This document shows, in pieces, positions 45,457-53,717 of a stretch of 62,961 bases of DNA (positions are counted from its first letter, which is position 1; each line of letters begins with the position of its first letter). Location: assembly GCA_018056725.1 (NCBI GenBank), contig JAGPFF010000008.1:1-62961 (forward strand), given 5' to 3'. The translations under genes were made by a program, and so were the position numbers. The notes below the pieces were generated by a model, which saw only the letters and a program-made list of their open reading frames with translations, did not search any database and was not told the origin of the DNA. This stretch comes from Anaerolineaceae bacterium (GTDB lineage: Bacteria > Chloroflexota > Anaerolineae > Anaerolineales > Anaerolineaceae).

Positions 45457-46686
45457 TTAGAGAGACGGAGTTTCCTGTTCCTTTTTCACCCTTTCGCGAA
45501 TGATTTCTGCCAGGGAGAAAACGGCTTTGGATGACAATAAATTTTTATTTTCCGTAACAAATGGAATCCCTCGGTTGACCGCGTTGCTGATAATGCGGTC
45601 TTCGTACGGAATGGTCACCTGGATCGGCAACTTTAAGGTTTCACCCACACGCTCCGGGGAGATGGCAACCCTGCGGTCATAGCGATTCATCACAAAAAGA
45701 ATCCGATCCCTTCCGATACCGGAAGCGTCAGCAAGCGCGAGGAACTGGTTGGTGTTTTTAATGGCTGGAATATCCTGGGTGGTGAGAAGAACGATGTAAT
45801 CCGCCACATCCAGGCAGGATTGGACGAGATCACTCAAGTGGGGAGTCGTATCAATAATGATGTATTGATACAACTGGCGCATGTAATTGAGAATTCGAGT
45901 GATGGCTTGACCGTGTTTTTCTTCCGCCAGTTCCGGCTGTTTTGGCGCTGTCATCAAGTGCAGTCCGGTGGCATTGTTGACCACCATGACGTCATTAATG
46001 ATATCAGCATCCAAATCTTCGGATTTTTCCAAAAGCTCAAGGAAGGTGTTTTTGGAGTGTTCGTTCAAAAAAACTGCCACATCCCCAAAGAGCAGATTGG
46101 TGTCAATCACGGCGACTTTGTTTTCAGCAGTTTTCAGAGCCGTTGCCAGGTTGATGGAAATGGTCGTGCAACCGGCACCGCCTTTTGGACTGTAGACCAC
46201 GATGACTTTCCCGCGTGTGACCGGAGTGAAGGAGTATCCCTGCGGCAAAGGGGATGTTAATCCGCCCGTCTGGTAGGGGGCGGTGAACTTGGCTTTTTCT
46301 TCATGGGCAAGGTCACCCGCCCGCTTGACAGCCAGCGTCAGTTCGTCAATCTGGGGTGGCTTGGAGAGAAAATCACGTGCTCCAGCGAGCATTGCCCGGC
46401 GCATATAATTGGCATCGTTCTGCACGGATAAGATGACGACCTGAACGAAAGGCACCTTTTTATGAATCGTTTCGGTCGCTGTAATGCCATCCATATCCGG
46501 CATATTGATGTCCATCACGATGACATCCGGCTTTAGTTTTTGGGCGGCATCAATTGCTTCGATGCCGGTGTGAGCCGTGCCGACCACCTGAATCAGGGGT
46601 TCAAATTGAAGCATGCGCAGGATCATCTCGCGCGATTCATCGATGTCATCCACCACGACCACAAAGATTTTTTCCTGAGCTGCCAT
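45457..46686 (-). CDS. cpaE: TadZ/CpaE-like ATPase with N-terminal receiver domain
   Basis: Of the tandem starts GTG 46692, ATG 46689 and ATG 46686, the last is best spaced (5 bases) from AAGGAG. The roughly 409-residue protein has a receiver domain (VVVDDIDESREMILRML, phosphoacceptor Asp in VIVMDINMPDMDG, KPP switch Lys) and a ParA/MinD-type ATPase domain with deviant Walker A YSPKGGAGCTTISINLA. TadZ proteins position the Tad machine at the cell pole. Ends in TAA. Confidence 0.92.
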   Translation of the reverse strand: MAAQEKIFVVVVDDIDESREMILRMLQFEPLIQVVGTAHTGIEAIDAAQKLKPDVIVMDINMPDMDGITATETIHKKVPFVQVVILSVQNDANYMRRAMLAGARDFLSKPPQIDELTLAVKRAGDLAHEEKAKFTAPYQTGGLTSPLPQGYSFTPVTRGKVIVVYSPKGGAGCTTISINLATALKTAENKVAVIDTNLLFGDVAVFLNEHSKNTFLELLEKSEDLDADIINDVMVVNNATGLHLMTAPKQPELAEEKHGQAITRILNYMRQLYQYIIIDTTPHLSDLVQSCLDVADYIVLLTTQDIPAIKNTNQFLALADASGIGRDRILFVMNRYDRRVAISPERVGETLKLPIQVTIPYEDRIISNAVNRGIPFVTENKNLLSSKAVFSLAEIIRERVKKEQETPSL

Positions 46687-46722
46687 CATCACTCCTTAAT
46701 CATCCGTAAACCGACCGGTCTT

Positions 46723-47823
46723 CTAGGGTTGTGTCAAAATATATGAATTGAAGGACGGATAGGTCAACGTGTCCAGACGGGGTTCAATGCTGTAAGGAAT
46801 TTTCGCCGGAGCCGGGATATTCTTGGTATCCATAATGTACTGGAGAGTTACCGGATCGGTGGTAAAGGTCTGGGTGTCACCGGCGCTGCGCAGGGCGAGC
46901 GAAAGTTTGGCTCCGGAGAGAGAAAGATAATTAAGGATCAGGTTATCCTGCGGAGAAACGATCAGGGTGACCGAGCCGGGGTACTCCGGACCAGTTGTCG
47001 GGGCTTGTTCTGTTGCCACCACTGGTGTGGGAGTTGCCAGCGTTGCCGCCACGGCTTCGGATTCCAACGGGAAGAGACCGACATTCAGAATGGTCACATC
47101 CTGCATCACCGTCTGGCAGACCAGGCGTGGACGTTGAATCTCGGAGGGGACAATGTACACGGGTTCATTGGTGGTGCTATCGAGTTCAAAACGACCGCGT
47201 GAAGATTCGACCCCGAGAACGTAAGGGGAAATCACCATCGATTCAGTAATCCCCGATTCAGGGGTACCAAACCCTGCCCGCACGACCACCGTGGTGTCGT
47301 TGGGCAGCCGTGTTTGATAGTTGGTATCTACATCCGTAACCAGCAGACAGGCAATGACCATTACGTGATCTCCAGATTGAGGAGCATACGCCACCGCTGT
47401 TTCCGGACTGATGGCGATGGAAAACGCCGTCATGCCGGCTGGAATATCATTGGCGGCAAGGGAACCGGTGCCGGCGTGCAGCACCATGCTGGTGGTCAGC
47501 GGTACCCCCGGATCGATGTTGAATTTGGCTTTCGCCCCGACCGCATCGGTAACAGAAGTAAAGAAAGTGCCTTCCACCAGCTCCGATTTGGGATACTGGA
47601 TGGTGGTTAATACTTCGGCAGTGATGATCTGACCACGCGGGATGGACTGAGATGCGACCACAATCTGGACCAGTTCATAAGGCGGGGTGGCAGTCGCCGC
47701 AGGCTGATTCCCCTGACCCCCGCCGGAGCGGGATAGGTACAGATAGCCCAACAGAGCAACTGCGATGAGAATGATCAAAATATATAGGAACGTTCTTCCG
47801 GATCGTTTTTTTGTCGTCGCCAT
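46723..47823 (-). CDS. cpaB: Flp pilus assembly protein CpaB
   Basis: The start is ATG 47823, with AGGAGG upstream; the frame to 47874 has no site. The 366-residue protein has one N-terminal membrane helix (FLYILIILIAVALLGYLYL), a SAF domain (VVASQSIPRGQIITAEVL, GVPLTTSMV, IPAGMTAFSIAIS) and a long external part. CpaB helps stabilise the outer part of the Tad apparatus. Its stop is TAG, an ordinary terminal use of the codon that interrupts cpaF and flp. Confidence 0.93.
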   Translation of the reverse strand: MATTKKRSGRTFLYILIILIAVALLGYLYLSRSGGGQGNQPAATATPPYELVQIVVASQSIPRGQIITAEVLTTIQYPKSELVEGTFFTSVTDAVGAKAKFNIDPGVPLTTSMVLHAGTGSLAANDIPAGMTAFSIAISPETAVAYAPQSGDHVMVIACLLVTDVDTNYQTRLPNDTTVVVRAGFGTPESGITESMVISPYVLGVESSRGRFELDSTTNEPVYIVPSEIQRPRLVCQTVMQDVTILNVGLFPLESEAVAATLATPTPVVATEQAPTTGPEYPGSVTLIVSPQDNLILNYLSLSGAKLSLALRSAGDTQTFTTDPVTLQYIMDTKNIPAPAKIPYSIEPRLDTLTYPSFNSYILTQP

Positions 47824-47931
47824 TCGGTCCTCCTGGAGTCTAAGCAAAGGAATACAACAGCAATTATACGGCAATCACGCCGTGTATACGCACGATAAAC
47901 CTGTAAGTTACCTGAAGATTACTTAACAAAT

Positions 47932-47967
47932 AAGAAAGGCTCTGTTTTAGGAAACAGAGCCTTTCTT
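47932..47967 (-). terminator. Strong hairpin between flp1 and cpaB
   Basis: A perfect 16-bp inverted repeat AAGAAAGGCTCTGTTT / AAACAGAGCCTTTCTT with a four-base loop lies directly after the flp1 stop, followed on the minus strand by a T-rich tract. It can end the flp1 transcript or act as a partial terminator that lowers expression of cpaB and beyond. Confidence 0.85.
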
Positions 47968-47993
47968 ATTAACGTATAAAATAATGTTCTAAA

Positions 47994-48146
47994 TTACTTA
48001 TTCAACTCATTGGTGATTTTATTGAAGATATTTCCTACCTGACCACCGAGAGCGGTAAGGGCGATAATGACGACGATCGCGATCAAAACAAGAATCAATG
48101 CGTATTCAACCAAACCCTAACCCTTTTCCTGCGCAGCGAATAACAT
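47994..48146 (-). pseudogene. flp: Flp/Fap pilin gene interrupted by an in-frame TAG
   Basis: ATG 48146, with GGAGG upstream, begins MLFAAQEKG, then TAG at 48119-48117 (codon 10), then the frame continues GLVEYALILVLIAIVVIIAL and ends TLNNIF-like GNIFNKITNELNK with TAA at 47996-47994; 50 codons in all. The intact neighbour flp2 has ESGQGLVEYA at the same place, so the TAG aligns with CAG (Gln). In type IVb pilins the leader is cut after that Gly, so the missing codon is residue 1 of mature pilin. Own promoter and terminator; too short to be listed by length-filtered gene finders. Confidence 0.92.
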
Positions 48147-48184
48147 GATGTTTTTCCTCCTTTCCTTGAGAATAAGATGTTTTT

Positions 48185-48213
48185 ATTATAGCGAGGTTTA
48201 GGGCGAAATACAA
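48185..48213 (-). promoter_or_regulatory. Promoter of flp1
   Basis: On the minus strand TTGTAT (48213-48208), a 17-base spacer and a perfect TATAAT (48190-48185) lie upstream of the first pilin gene. Confidence 0.75.
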
Positions 48214-48215
48214 TA

Positions 48216-48251
48216 CCCTTTCATTACATTAAACTTACAGCAATGAAAGGG
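48216..48251 (-). terminator. Hairpin between flp2 and flp1
   Basis: CCCTTTCATT and AATGAAAGGG pair over 10 bp around a 16-base loop, directly after the flp2 stop. The downstream T-content is modest, so it may be a weak terminator or an mRNA-stabilising stem. Confidence 0.55.
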
Positions 48252-48258
48252 GGAAATT

Positions 48259-48417
48259 TCAGGAGATCTCCGCCAACCGGTTATTAATCATTTCAAAAGA
48301 ATTGTTCAAGGTTGTGCCGAAAAGCTGCACAGCAAGCAGGACCACAATGGCGATTAGAACCAAAATCAACGCATATTCGACCAGTCCCTGGCCACTTTCC
48401 TCTAATGCAAATAACAT
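48259..48417 (-). CDS. flp: Flp/Fap pilin (intact)
   Basis: A 52-residue type IVb pilin, too short for most ORF lists: MLFALEESGQGLVEYALIL, then a hydrophobic helix LIAIVVLLAVQLFG and the tail NNSFEMINNRLAEIS. The prepilin peptidase site is after Gly9, with the E at +5 of the mature chain. It polymerises into the Tad pilus if the assembly ATPase is made. AGAGG lies upstream of the ATG. No prepilin peptidase gene is in the window. Gln10 is encoded by CAG. Confidence 0.93.
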   Translation of the reverse strand: MLFALEESGQGLVEYALILVLIAIVVLLAVQLFGTTLNNSFEMINNRLAEIS

Positions 48418-48460
48418 GATGATACCTCTTTCTGAACTAAAAAAAATAATATATAGACCT

Positions 48461-48490
48461 AGTATAGCAAACTCCGGGCTGTTGCGTCAT
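48461..48490 (-). promoter_or_regulatory. Promoter of flp2
   Basis: On the minus strand ATGACG (48490-48485), an 18-base spacer and TATACT (48466-48461) lie upstream of the second pilin gene. Confidence 0.5.
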
Positions 48491-48593
48491 AATAAAAATG
48501 CAAACCTTGTGCATCATTTTCACCTGATATCCGTATAATAGGTATATCTTTACAATTGCTAAAACAATTTTTTATCCTGAATGGAGGGATCTG

Positions 48594-49118
48594 ATGAGTG
48601 ATCTATATGAACGTGTGGTTTCACAACAGGACGCGCTGAAAAAATTGATCGCCAAGCTGCCAGGTTTCAAAGGCTATTTCATCCGCACCGACCGCCGTTC
48701 CGCCGACAAACTGCTGCGGGAAGCGATCGCGGACAAATTCCAGGTACAATGGCAGCGCCTTTCCAGTATCCAGCGCGATCTGATCAGTGCGGGCAACCTG
48801 GACGTCCTGGATGACATCGAAATCGGCGCGATCCGCTTGCGCCAGTTCATTGATCGGGTGAAAACAGCCGCTTACGGCTACGGTGGATTTTTTGACGCTA
48901 TCAAAATCAAAGAGGAAGAGCTGGAAAAGATCTATCAGTACGACCTGACCTTGATGGAAATGGCGGATGAGATTGCCGCCGCCATCGATAATCTGGAAGC
49001 ATCCATCGGGAGTGATGGATTCCCGGCGGCTGTGCGCAATGTCAACCAGAAAGCGCAGGATTGCCTCGACGCTTTCAATTTACGCGCTGAATTGTTCAAG
49101 TTTGGGCAAGAGTCTTGA
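48594..49118 (+). CDS. Helical protein of unknown function beside an SPFH protein
   Basis: The 174-residue protein is mostly alpha-helical with heptad-like patterns (LYERVVSQQDALKKLIAKL, IGAIRLRQFIDRVKTAAY, IKEEELEKIYQYD) and has no signal or membrane helix. I do not recognise a named domain. It lies 32 bases upstream of the SPFH-HTH gene with the same strand, so it likely works with it, perhaps as a coiled-coil membrane-stress partner, by analogy with PspA-type pairs; this is inference. A TATAAT at 48534-48539 is a likely -10. Confidence 0.75.
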   Translation: MSDLYERVVSQQDALKKLIAKLPGFKGYFIRTDRRSADKLLREAIADKFQVQWQRLSSIQRDLISAGNLDVLDDIEIGAIRLRQFIDRVKTAAYGYGGFFDAIKIKEEELEKIYQYDLTLMEMADEIAAAIDNLEASIGSDGFPAAVRNVNQKAQDCLDAFNLRAELFKFGQES

Positions 49119-49150
49119 TTTTTCATTTTCAAATTTAAGGGAGCAATCAA

Positions 49151-50197
49151 ATGGCTAGAATTTTTGATGTGGTTGAATATCCAAGCGAGATGACGGATGA
49201 AATCGTTCACCGCTTCCCGGAAACAGGGGTGGCGGACTTGCGTGTAGGGTCGCAAGTGATCGTTCGCGAAGCGCAGCGGGTGGTTTTCATGCGCGATGGA
49301 CAAGCGCTGGATGTCTTCGGTCCTGGCAGGCATACCATCCTGACGGCGAACATTCCAAAACTGATCGATCTGGTTGGCAAAGCGTTCAATGATCGCACGC
49401 CATTCACGGCGGAAGTCTATTACGTGTCGATGCGCGAGTTTGTCGACCGTAAATGGGGGACGCCGCAGCCCATCCTGGTGCGCAATGCCGGTGTTGGTCT
49501 GGGCATCGCCCTTTTGCAGGGATTTGGTACCTACAGCTTCCAGGTGGCGGACGCGCAGCAGTTTGTCACCCAGGTGGTTGGTGCCCAGGGGACCTTCCGC
49601 ATGGCGGACATTGAAAACCGTCTGCGCACGATGCTGCTCTCAAAAATTCAAGATCTGCTGGGTGAAACTGGCAGCCGGCAAAATGTGCTGGAAATGATCG
49701 GCAATACTGAGGAGCTGGGCGTGGGGGTGCGGGTGAAAGCCCAGGAAGATTTTGCCGCCCTCGGACTGGTATTAAAGACATTTTATATTGGCAGCCTCAA
49801 ACCTTCAGACAAATCAGCCGAAGAGCTGCGGGCAATGGGGATGCTGGATACGGCGACCTATGCCCAGTTGCAGGCGGCTGACGCGATGCGCGAAGCGGCT
49901 CGGAATGAAGGCGGTGGGGCAGGCTTGACTGCGGGGATTGGCGCAGGTTTGGGAATTGGCAACGTGCTCTCTCAATCGTTGCAGGGCATTGGCGGTTCAC
50001 AAGCGGCGGCTGGTGCCGGCGCAGCGGCAGGAGCCACCATTCCGTCTGTCATGACCCCGGCGGAAGCTGCTAATATCTTGAAGGTATCTGAAGCCGATGT
50101 ACTCGCCGCGATCACCTCCGGAGGTCTGAAAGCCAAAAAAATCGGAGAATCCTATCGCATCAGCAAGGAAGCGCTTGAAGAATTCCTCAAAAGTTAA
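49151..50197 (+). CDS. SPFH-domain protein with C-terminal HTH (excisionase-like)
   Basis: The 348-residue protein has an SPFH/YdjI-like region (residues about 20-210: VIVREAQRVVFMRDGQAL, FGPGRHTILTANIP, GTPQPILVRNAGVGLG), a Gly/Ala-rich linker (about 245-290) and a C-terminal helix-turn-helix of MerR/excisionase type (MTPAEAANILKVSEADVLAAI, AKKIGESYRISKEALEEFL). YdjI-like proteins normally end in a zinc ribbon; here an HTH takes that place. It may sense or scaffold membranes; no transmembrane helix is evident. Confidence 0.85.
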   Translation: MARIFDVVEYPSEMTDEIVHRFPETGVADLRVGSQVIVREAQRVVFMRDGQALDVFGPGRHTILTANIPKLIDLVGKAFNDRTPFTAEVYYVSMREFVDRKWGTPQPILVRNAGVGLGIALLQGFGTYSFQVADAQQFVTQVVGAQGTFRMADIENRLRTMLLSKIQDLLGETGSRQNVLEMIGNTEELGVGVRVKAQEDFAALGLVLKTFYIGSLKPSDKSAEELRAMGMLDTATYAQLQAADAMREAARNEGGGAGLTAGIGAGLGIGNVLSQSLQGIGGSQAAAGAGAAAGATIPSVMTPAEAANILKVSEADVLAAITSGGLKAKKIGESYRISKEALEEFLKS

Positions 50198-50214
50198 TCT
50201 AAATTGAAAAAATC

Positions 50215-50243
50215 GCCCGGATAAAAAAATCCGGGCATTTTTT
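50215..50243 (+). terminator. Terminator after the SPFH gene
   Basis: GCCCGGAT and ATCCGGGC pair over 8 bp around an A-rich loop, followed by ATTTTTT. Confidence 0.9.
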
Positions 50244-50295
50244 ATGTAAGTGTATAATCATTGAGGACTTTATCCCGCAGAGCTCTGGAGGTGTG

Positions 50296-51438
50296 ATGAG
50301 ACTTCATGAGTATCAATCCAAAAATATTTACGCCAAATACAATATTCCCATTCCCCACGGAAGAATTGCCGCATCCGCCAGTGAAGCACGGCAACTCTGC
50401 GAAGAGCTGGGCGGAAAGGTAGTGGTCAAAGCACAAGTGTTGGTGGGGGGGAGAGGTAAAGCCGGCGGAATTCGTCTGGTCAAAAGTCCTGAGGAGGCTG
50501 AAGAAGTAACCACCCAAATCCTTTCGATGAAAATCAAGGATTTACCAGTGCGCAAAGTTTGGGTGGAGGAAGCAGTTTCAATTAGCAAAGAAATTTATCT
50601 TGGCATTACCAATGACCGTTCGCAGCAGCGACCGGTATTGATTGCTTCAGGCGCAGGCGGGATGGAAATAGAAGAAGTAGCGCTGAAATCGCCTGGTCAG
50701 ATTGCCAGGCTGCATATCGATCCACTTTTAGGGATGCGGGATTACCAAATTCGGGATATTGCTCTGACCATTGATCTTCCACGACCCTTCTGGCGCCCGT
50801 TTGGAGAGATCATTTATGCCCTCTGGAAACTCTATGTGGATTGCGATGCCACGCTGGCGGAAATAAATCCACTGGTAATCACCGCCGACAATAAACTGGT
50901 TGCCCTGGATGCAAAAATCATTCTGGATGAAAACGGGCTTTTCAGGCACCCGGATCTGGCAGATTTGCGCGACATTGATGCCGAGGATTGGGCAGAAACG
51001 CAAGGTCGAAAGTTCGGCGTTTCCTTCGTCAAACTGGATGGCTCCATCGGTTGCATGGTCAACGGAGCCGGGCTGGCGATGGCAACCATGGACATCATTA
51101 AGAATCTGGGCGAGGAACCTGCCAATTTTCTGGATATCGGCGGCGGCGCATCGGCTGAAAAAGTGGCGGCGGCGATGAGGTTAATCCTTACGGATAAAAA
51201 TGTCAAAGCCATTCTGATCAACGTCTTTGGCGGGATTACCCGTTGCGACGAGGTGGCGAAGGGATTGATCCAGGCAAGCCAGGAAGTAAAACCCACCGTG
51301 CCGATCGTTGCCAGGCTGGTGGGAACTAATGAAGAAAAAGGGAGAAGCCTGCTTGAAGGATCCTCTCTTATCTACGCGGATTCATTGGTCGGCGGTGCAG
51401 AGAAAGTCATCCAACTTATCAGGGAGCAAAATCAATGA
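50296..51438 (+). CDS. sucC: Succinate-CoA ligase (ADP-forming) subunit beta
   Basis: The start is ATG 50296, 4 bases after GGAGG (a GTG at 50293 is too close). The 380-residue ATP-grasp subunit has [37 protein letters not shown] and [15 protein letters not shown]. With SucD it interconverts succinyl-CoA and succinate with ATP formation. A TATAAT at 50253-50258 is a likely -10. The stop overlaps sucD by 4 bases (ATGA). Confidence 0.97.
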   Translation: MRLHEYQSKNIYAKYNIPIPHGRIAASASEARQLCEELGGKVVVKAQVLVGGRGKAGGIRLVKSPEEAEEVTTQILSMKIKDLPVRKVWVEEAVSISKEIYLGITNDRSQQRPVLIASGAGGMEIEEVALKSPGQIARLHIDPLLGMRDYQIRDIALTIDLPRPFWRPFGEIIYALWKLYVDCDATLAEINPLVITADNKLVALDAKIILDENGLFRHPDLADLRDIDAEDWAETQGRKFGVSFVKLDGSIGCMVNGAGLAMATMDIIKNLGEEPANFLDIGGGASAEKVAAAMRLILTDKNVKAILINVFGGITRCDEVAKGLIQASQEVKPTVPIVARLVGTNEEKGRSLLEGSSLIYADSLVGGAEKVIQLIREQNQ

Positions 51439-52295
51439 GCATCCTGGTTAATAACAAGATCAGACTGGTGGTTCAGGGAATTACCGGCAATGAGGGACTC
51501 TTTCACAGTCAGCAAATGCTGTTTCATAATACCAACATTGTCGCCGGGGTCAGCCCTGGCAAAGGGGGGGATTGGGTGCTGGACGGGAAAATACCGGTTT
51601 TCGATACGGTAAAGAATGCCGTCGAAGTTTCCGATGCCAATGCCTCCGTCATCTTTGTGCCGGCAAAATATGCCGCCGATGCCATTTTCGAAGCAGTGGA
51701 TGCTGGATTAGAGCTGGTGGTGTGCATCACAGAAGGCATGCCGGTGCTGGATATGATGAAAGTGAAAGAGTATTTACGCACGCGCAAGACGAAATTAATC
51801 GGTCCAAATTGTCCGGGAATTCTGGTGCCAGGAGAAGTGAAAGTGGGGATCATTCCTGGAAACATTTCAATGCCGGGAAATATAGGCGTGGTTTCAAGAT
51901 CGGGAACCCTGACCTATGAAATTCTTTATTCCCTTTACAAAGCTGGTAAAGGTGTATCCACGTGCGTGGGGATCGGTGGCGATCCGATCAAAGGGCTTGG
52001 CTTTGTGGATATTCTTGAGCTGTTTGAAGCGGACGCCAAGACTGACGCAGTGATACTGATTGGAGAAATTGGCGGGAATGATGAGGAGCTGGCTGCAGAA
52101 TTCATCTCCCGGCAGATGACCAAGCCGGTAGCGGCATTCATCGCTGGCAAATCAGCCCCTCCCGGAAAGAGAATGGGTCATGCCGGTGCGATTATCGAAG
52201 GAAGTTCCGGAACAGCCGCCGAGAAAATTGCCTTATTGCAATCCGTTGGGGTAAAGGTAGCGGATTATCCTGAACAACTGGCGGAGATGATCTAA
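51435..52295 (+). CDS. sucD: Succinate-CoA ligase subunit alpha
   Basis: The 286-residue CoA-binding subunit has [41 protein letters not shown] and the active-site His in [13 protein letters not shown], which is phosphorylated during catalysis. Coupled to sucC. Confidence 0.97.
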   Translation: MSILVNNKIRLVVQGITGNEGLFHSQQMLFHNTNIVAGVSPGKGGDWVLDGKIPVFDTVKNAVEVSDANASVIFVPAKYAADAIFEAVDAGLELVVCITEGMPVLDMMKVKEYLRTRKTKLIGPNCPGILVPGEVKVGIIPGNISMPGNIGVVSRSGTLTYEILYSLYKAGKGVSTCVGIGGDPIKGLGFVDILELFEADAKTDAVILIGEIGGNDEELAAEFISRQMTKPVAAFIAGKSAPPGKRMGHAGAIIEGSSGTAAEKIALLQSVGVKVADYPEQLAEMI

Positions 52296-52302
52296 TTAAA
52301 AA

Positions 52303-52328
52303 AGAGGCTGATCGGGGGATCAGCCTCT
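52303..52328. terminator. Bidirectional terminator between sucD and acpP
   Basis: AGAGGCTGATC / GATCAGCCTCT form an 11-bp stem around GGGG. On the minus strand it is followed by TTTTTT (after acpP); on the plus strand the T run is weaker. Confidence 0.88.
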
Positions 52329-52341
52329 GTGGAGATTTGAG

Positions 52342-52578
52342 TTATTTCAAGTGCGCGTCGATATAGGTAACCGCGTCGGAGACGGTTTTAATCGCCCGGG
52401 CATCTTCATCATTGATATTGAGCTCGAACTTTTCACAAAAGCCATCGATCAGGAAGAATTGATCCATGGAATCTGCTTTCAGATCTTCTACGAAGCGGGT
52501 ATCATCTTTAATTTCGGAAGGATCTACTTTTAATACTTCGACAATTACATCACGTACTTTTTCATATGTATTGCTCAT
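52342..52578 (-). CDS. acpP: Acyl carrier protein
   Basis: The 78-residue acidic four-helix protein has the phosphopantetheine site Ser37 in DLKADSMDQFFLI; the usual DSLD reads DSMD here. It carries acyl chains for fatty-acid synthesis. Divergent from fni; GGAGG precedes its ATG. Confidence 0.95.
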   Translation of the reverse strand: MSNTYEKVRDVIVEVLKVDPSEIKDDTRFVEDLKADSMDQFFLIDGFCEKFELNINDEDARAIKTVSDAVTYIDAHLK

Positions 52579-52691
52579 GCCTGAACCTCCTGGTAATTTC
52601 CATTGATTGATAAGTTGAATTGTAATGGAGCGGTTAATATTGTCAAGATTCCATACCCAGCAATTTTATCACTGGATCGTGTATACTCAGC

Positions 52692-53717
52692 ATGATGAGT
52701 GAAATTGAAAAACGCAAAGAGGAGCATCTTGCCATCAGCCTGAACAAAGATGTTCGTTCAGGGCTGACGAATGGTTTTGAGCGCTGGTCCTTCAAACATC
52801 AAGCTTTGCCTGACCTCAATCTCGAAGAGATTTCCACTGCTACCACTTTTCTCGGAAAACCTCTTGCCATGCCATTGCTGATTTCCTCCATGACCGGAGG
52901 AACGGATATGGGGGATCAGATCAACCGGATTCTGGCTGAAGCTGCAAATGAATGTGGCATTGCCATGGCAGTGGGCTCACAGCGGGCGGCAGTGGAAAAC
53001 CCTTCACATGCGAAGATTAATCTTCGCACCGCTGCGCCTTCTATTCCGCTTTACGCAAATTTAGGCGCCATTCAGCTCAATTATGGCTTCGGATTCAAGG
53101 AATGTCGCATGGCGATTGATCAGATCGAAGCCGACGGATTAATTTTGCATTTGAACCCTTTGCAGGAGGCTTTGCAACCGGAAGGGCAAACGAAATTTAA
53201 AGGTCTGGCGAAGAAGATCGAACAAATTTGTCGCCAGATCGAGGTGCCTGTAATTGTAAAAGAAGTTGGCTGGGGGATTGATGCGGTGATGGCTGGCAAA
53301 TTGCTCTCGCTGGGAGTGGCAGCCATCGATGTTGCAGGTGCGGGAGGAACCTCCTGGTCTCAAGTGGAGAAATACCGCAGCCGCGATGATTCGGGTTACC
53401 GGATTGCAGAAACTTTTGTTGATTGGGGAATCCCAACCGCGGATTGCGTTGTAGACATTCGCAAAGAGAATTCAGAGATCCCATTGATTGCTTCTGGTGG
53501 GATTACCAATGGTGTGGAGGGTGCCAAAGCGATTGCTCTGGGGGCAAACCTGTTTGGTATTGCTCAACCTTTCCTCGTTGCGGCGAAAAATGGCACTGGA
53601 GCCGTGGTTAAGTCCATCCACGAAATCCAACGCACTTTGATAATTGCCATGTTTTCTGCCGGAGCACCTGATCTCAAAGCCCTGTCAATGACCACACTTA
53701 TTCAACGGAAACCCTGA
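52692..53717 (+). CDS. fni: Type 2 isopentenyl-diphosphate delta-isomerase
   Basis: The 341-residue FMN-dependent enzyme has KDVRSGLTNGFERWSFKHQA, MTGGTDMGDQINRILAEAA, GSQRAA and VDVAGAGGTSWSQVE, the signatures of Fni/IDI-2, which interconverts IPP and DMAPP. It feeds the prenyl synthase whose start overlaps its stop by one base. TATACT at 52682-52687 lies only 4-7 bases before the ATGs (52692 or 52695) and there is no ribosome site, so the mRNA is probably leaderless. Confidence 0.95.
   Translation: MMSEIEKRKEEHLAISLNKDVRSGLTNGFERWSFKHQALPDLNLEEISTATTFLGKPLAMPLLISSMTGGTDMGDQINRILAEAANECGIAMAVGSQRAAVENPSHAKINLRTAAPSIPLYANLGAIQLNYGFGFKECRMAIDQIEADGLILHLNPLQEALQPEGQTKFKGLAKKIEQICRQIEVPVIVKEVGWGIDAVMAGKLLSLGVAAIDVAGAGGTSWSQVEKYRSRDDSGYRIAETFVDWGIPTADCVVDIRKENSEIPLIASGGITNGVEGAKAIALGANLFGIAQPFLVAAKNGTGAVVKSIHEIQRTLIIAMFSAGAPDLKALSMTTLIQRKP

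Noticed and set aside
44043..48146. Genome-wide reassignment of TAG to Gln
   Set aside because: At least eleven genes in the window, including cpaB and tadB in the same cluster, end in TAG at the family's normal length.
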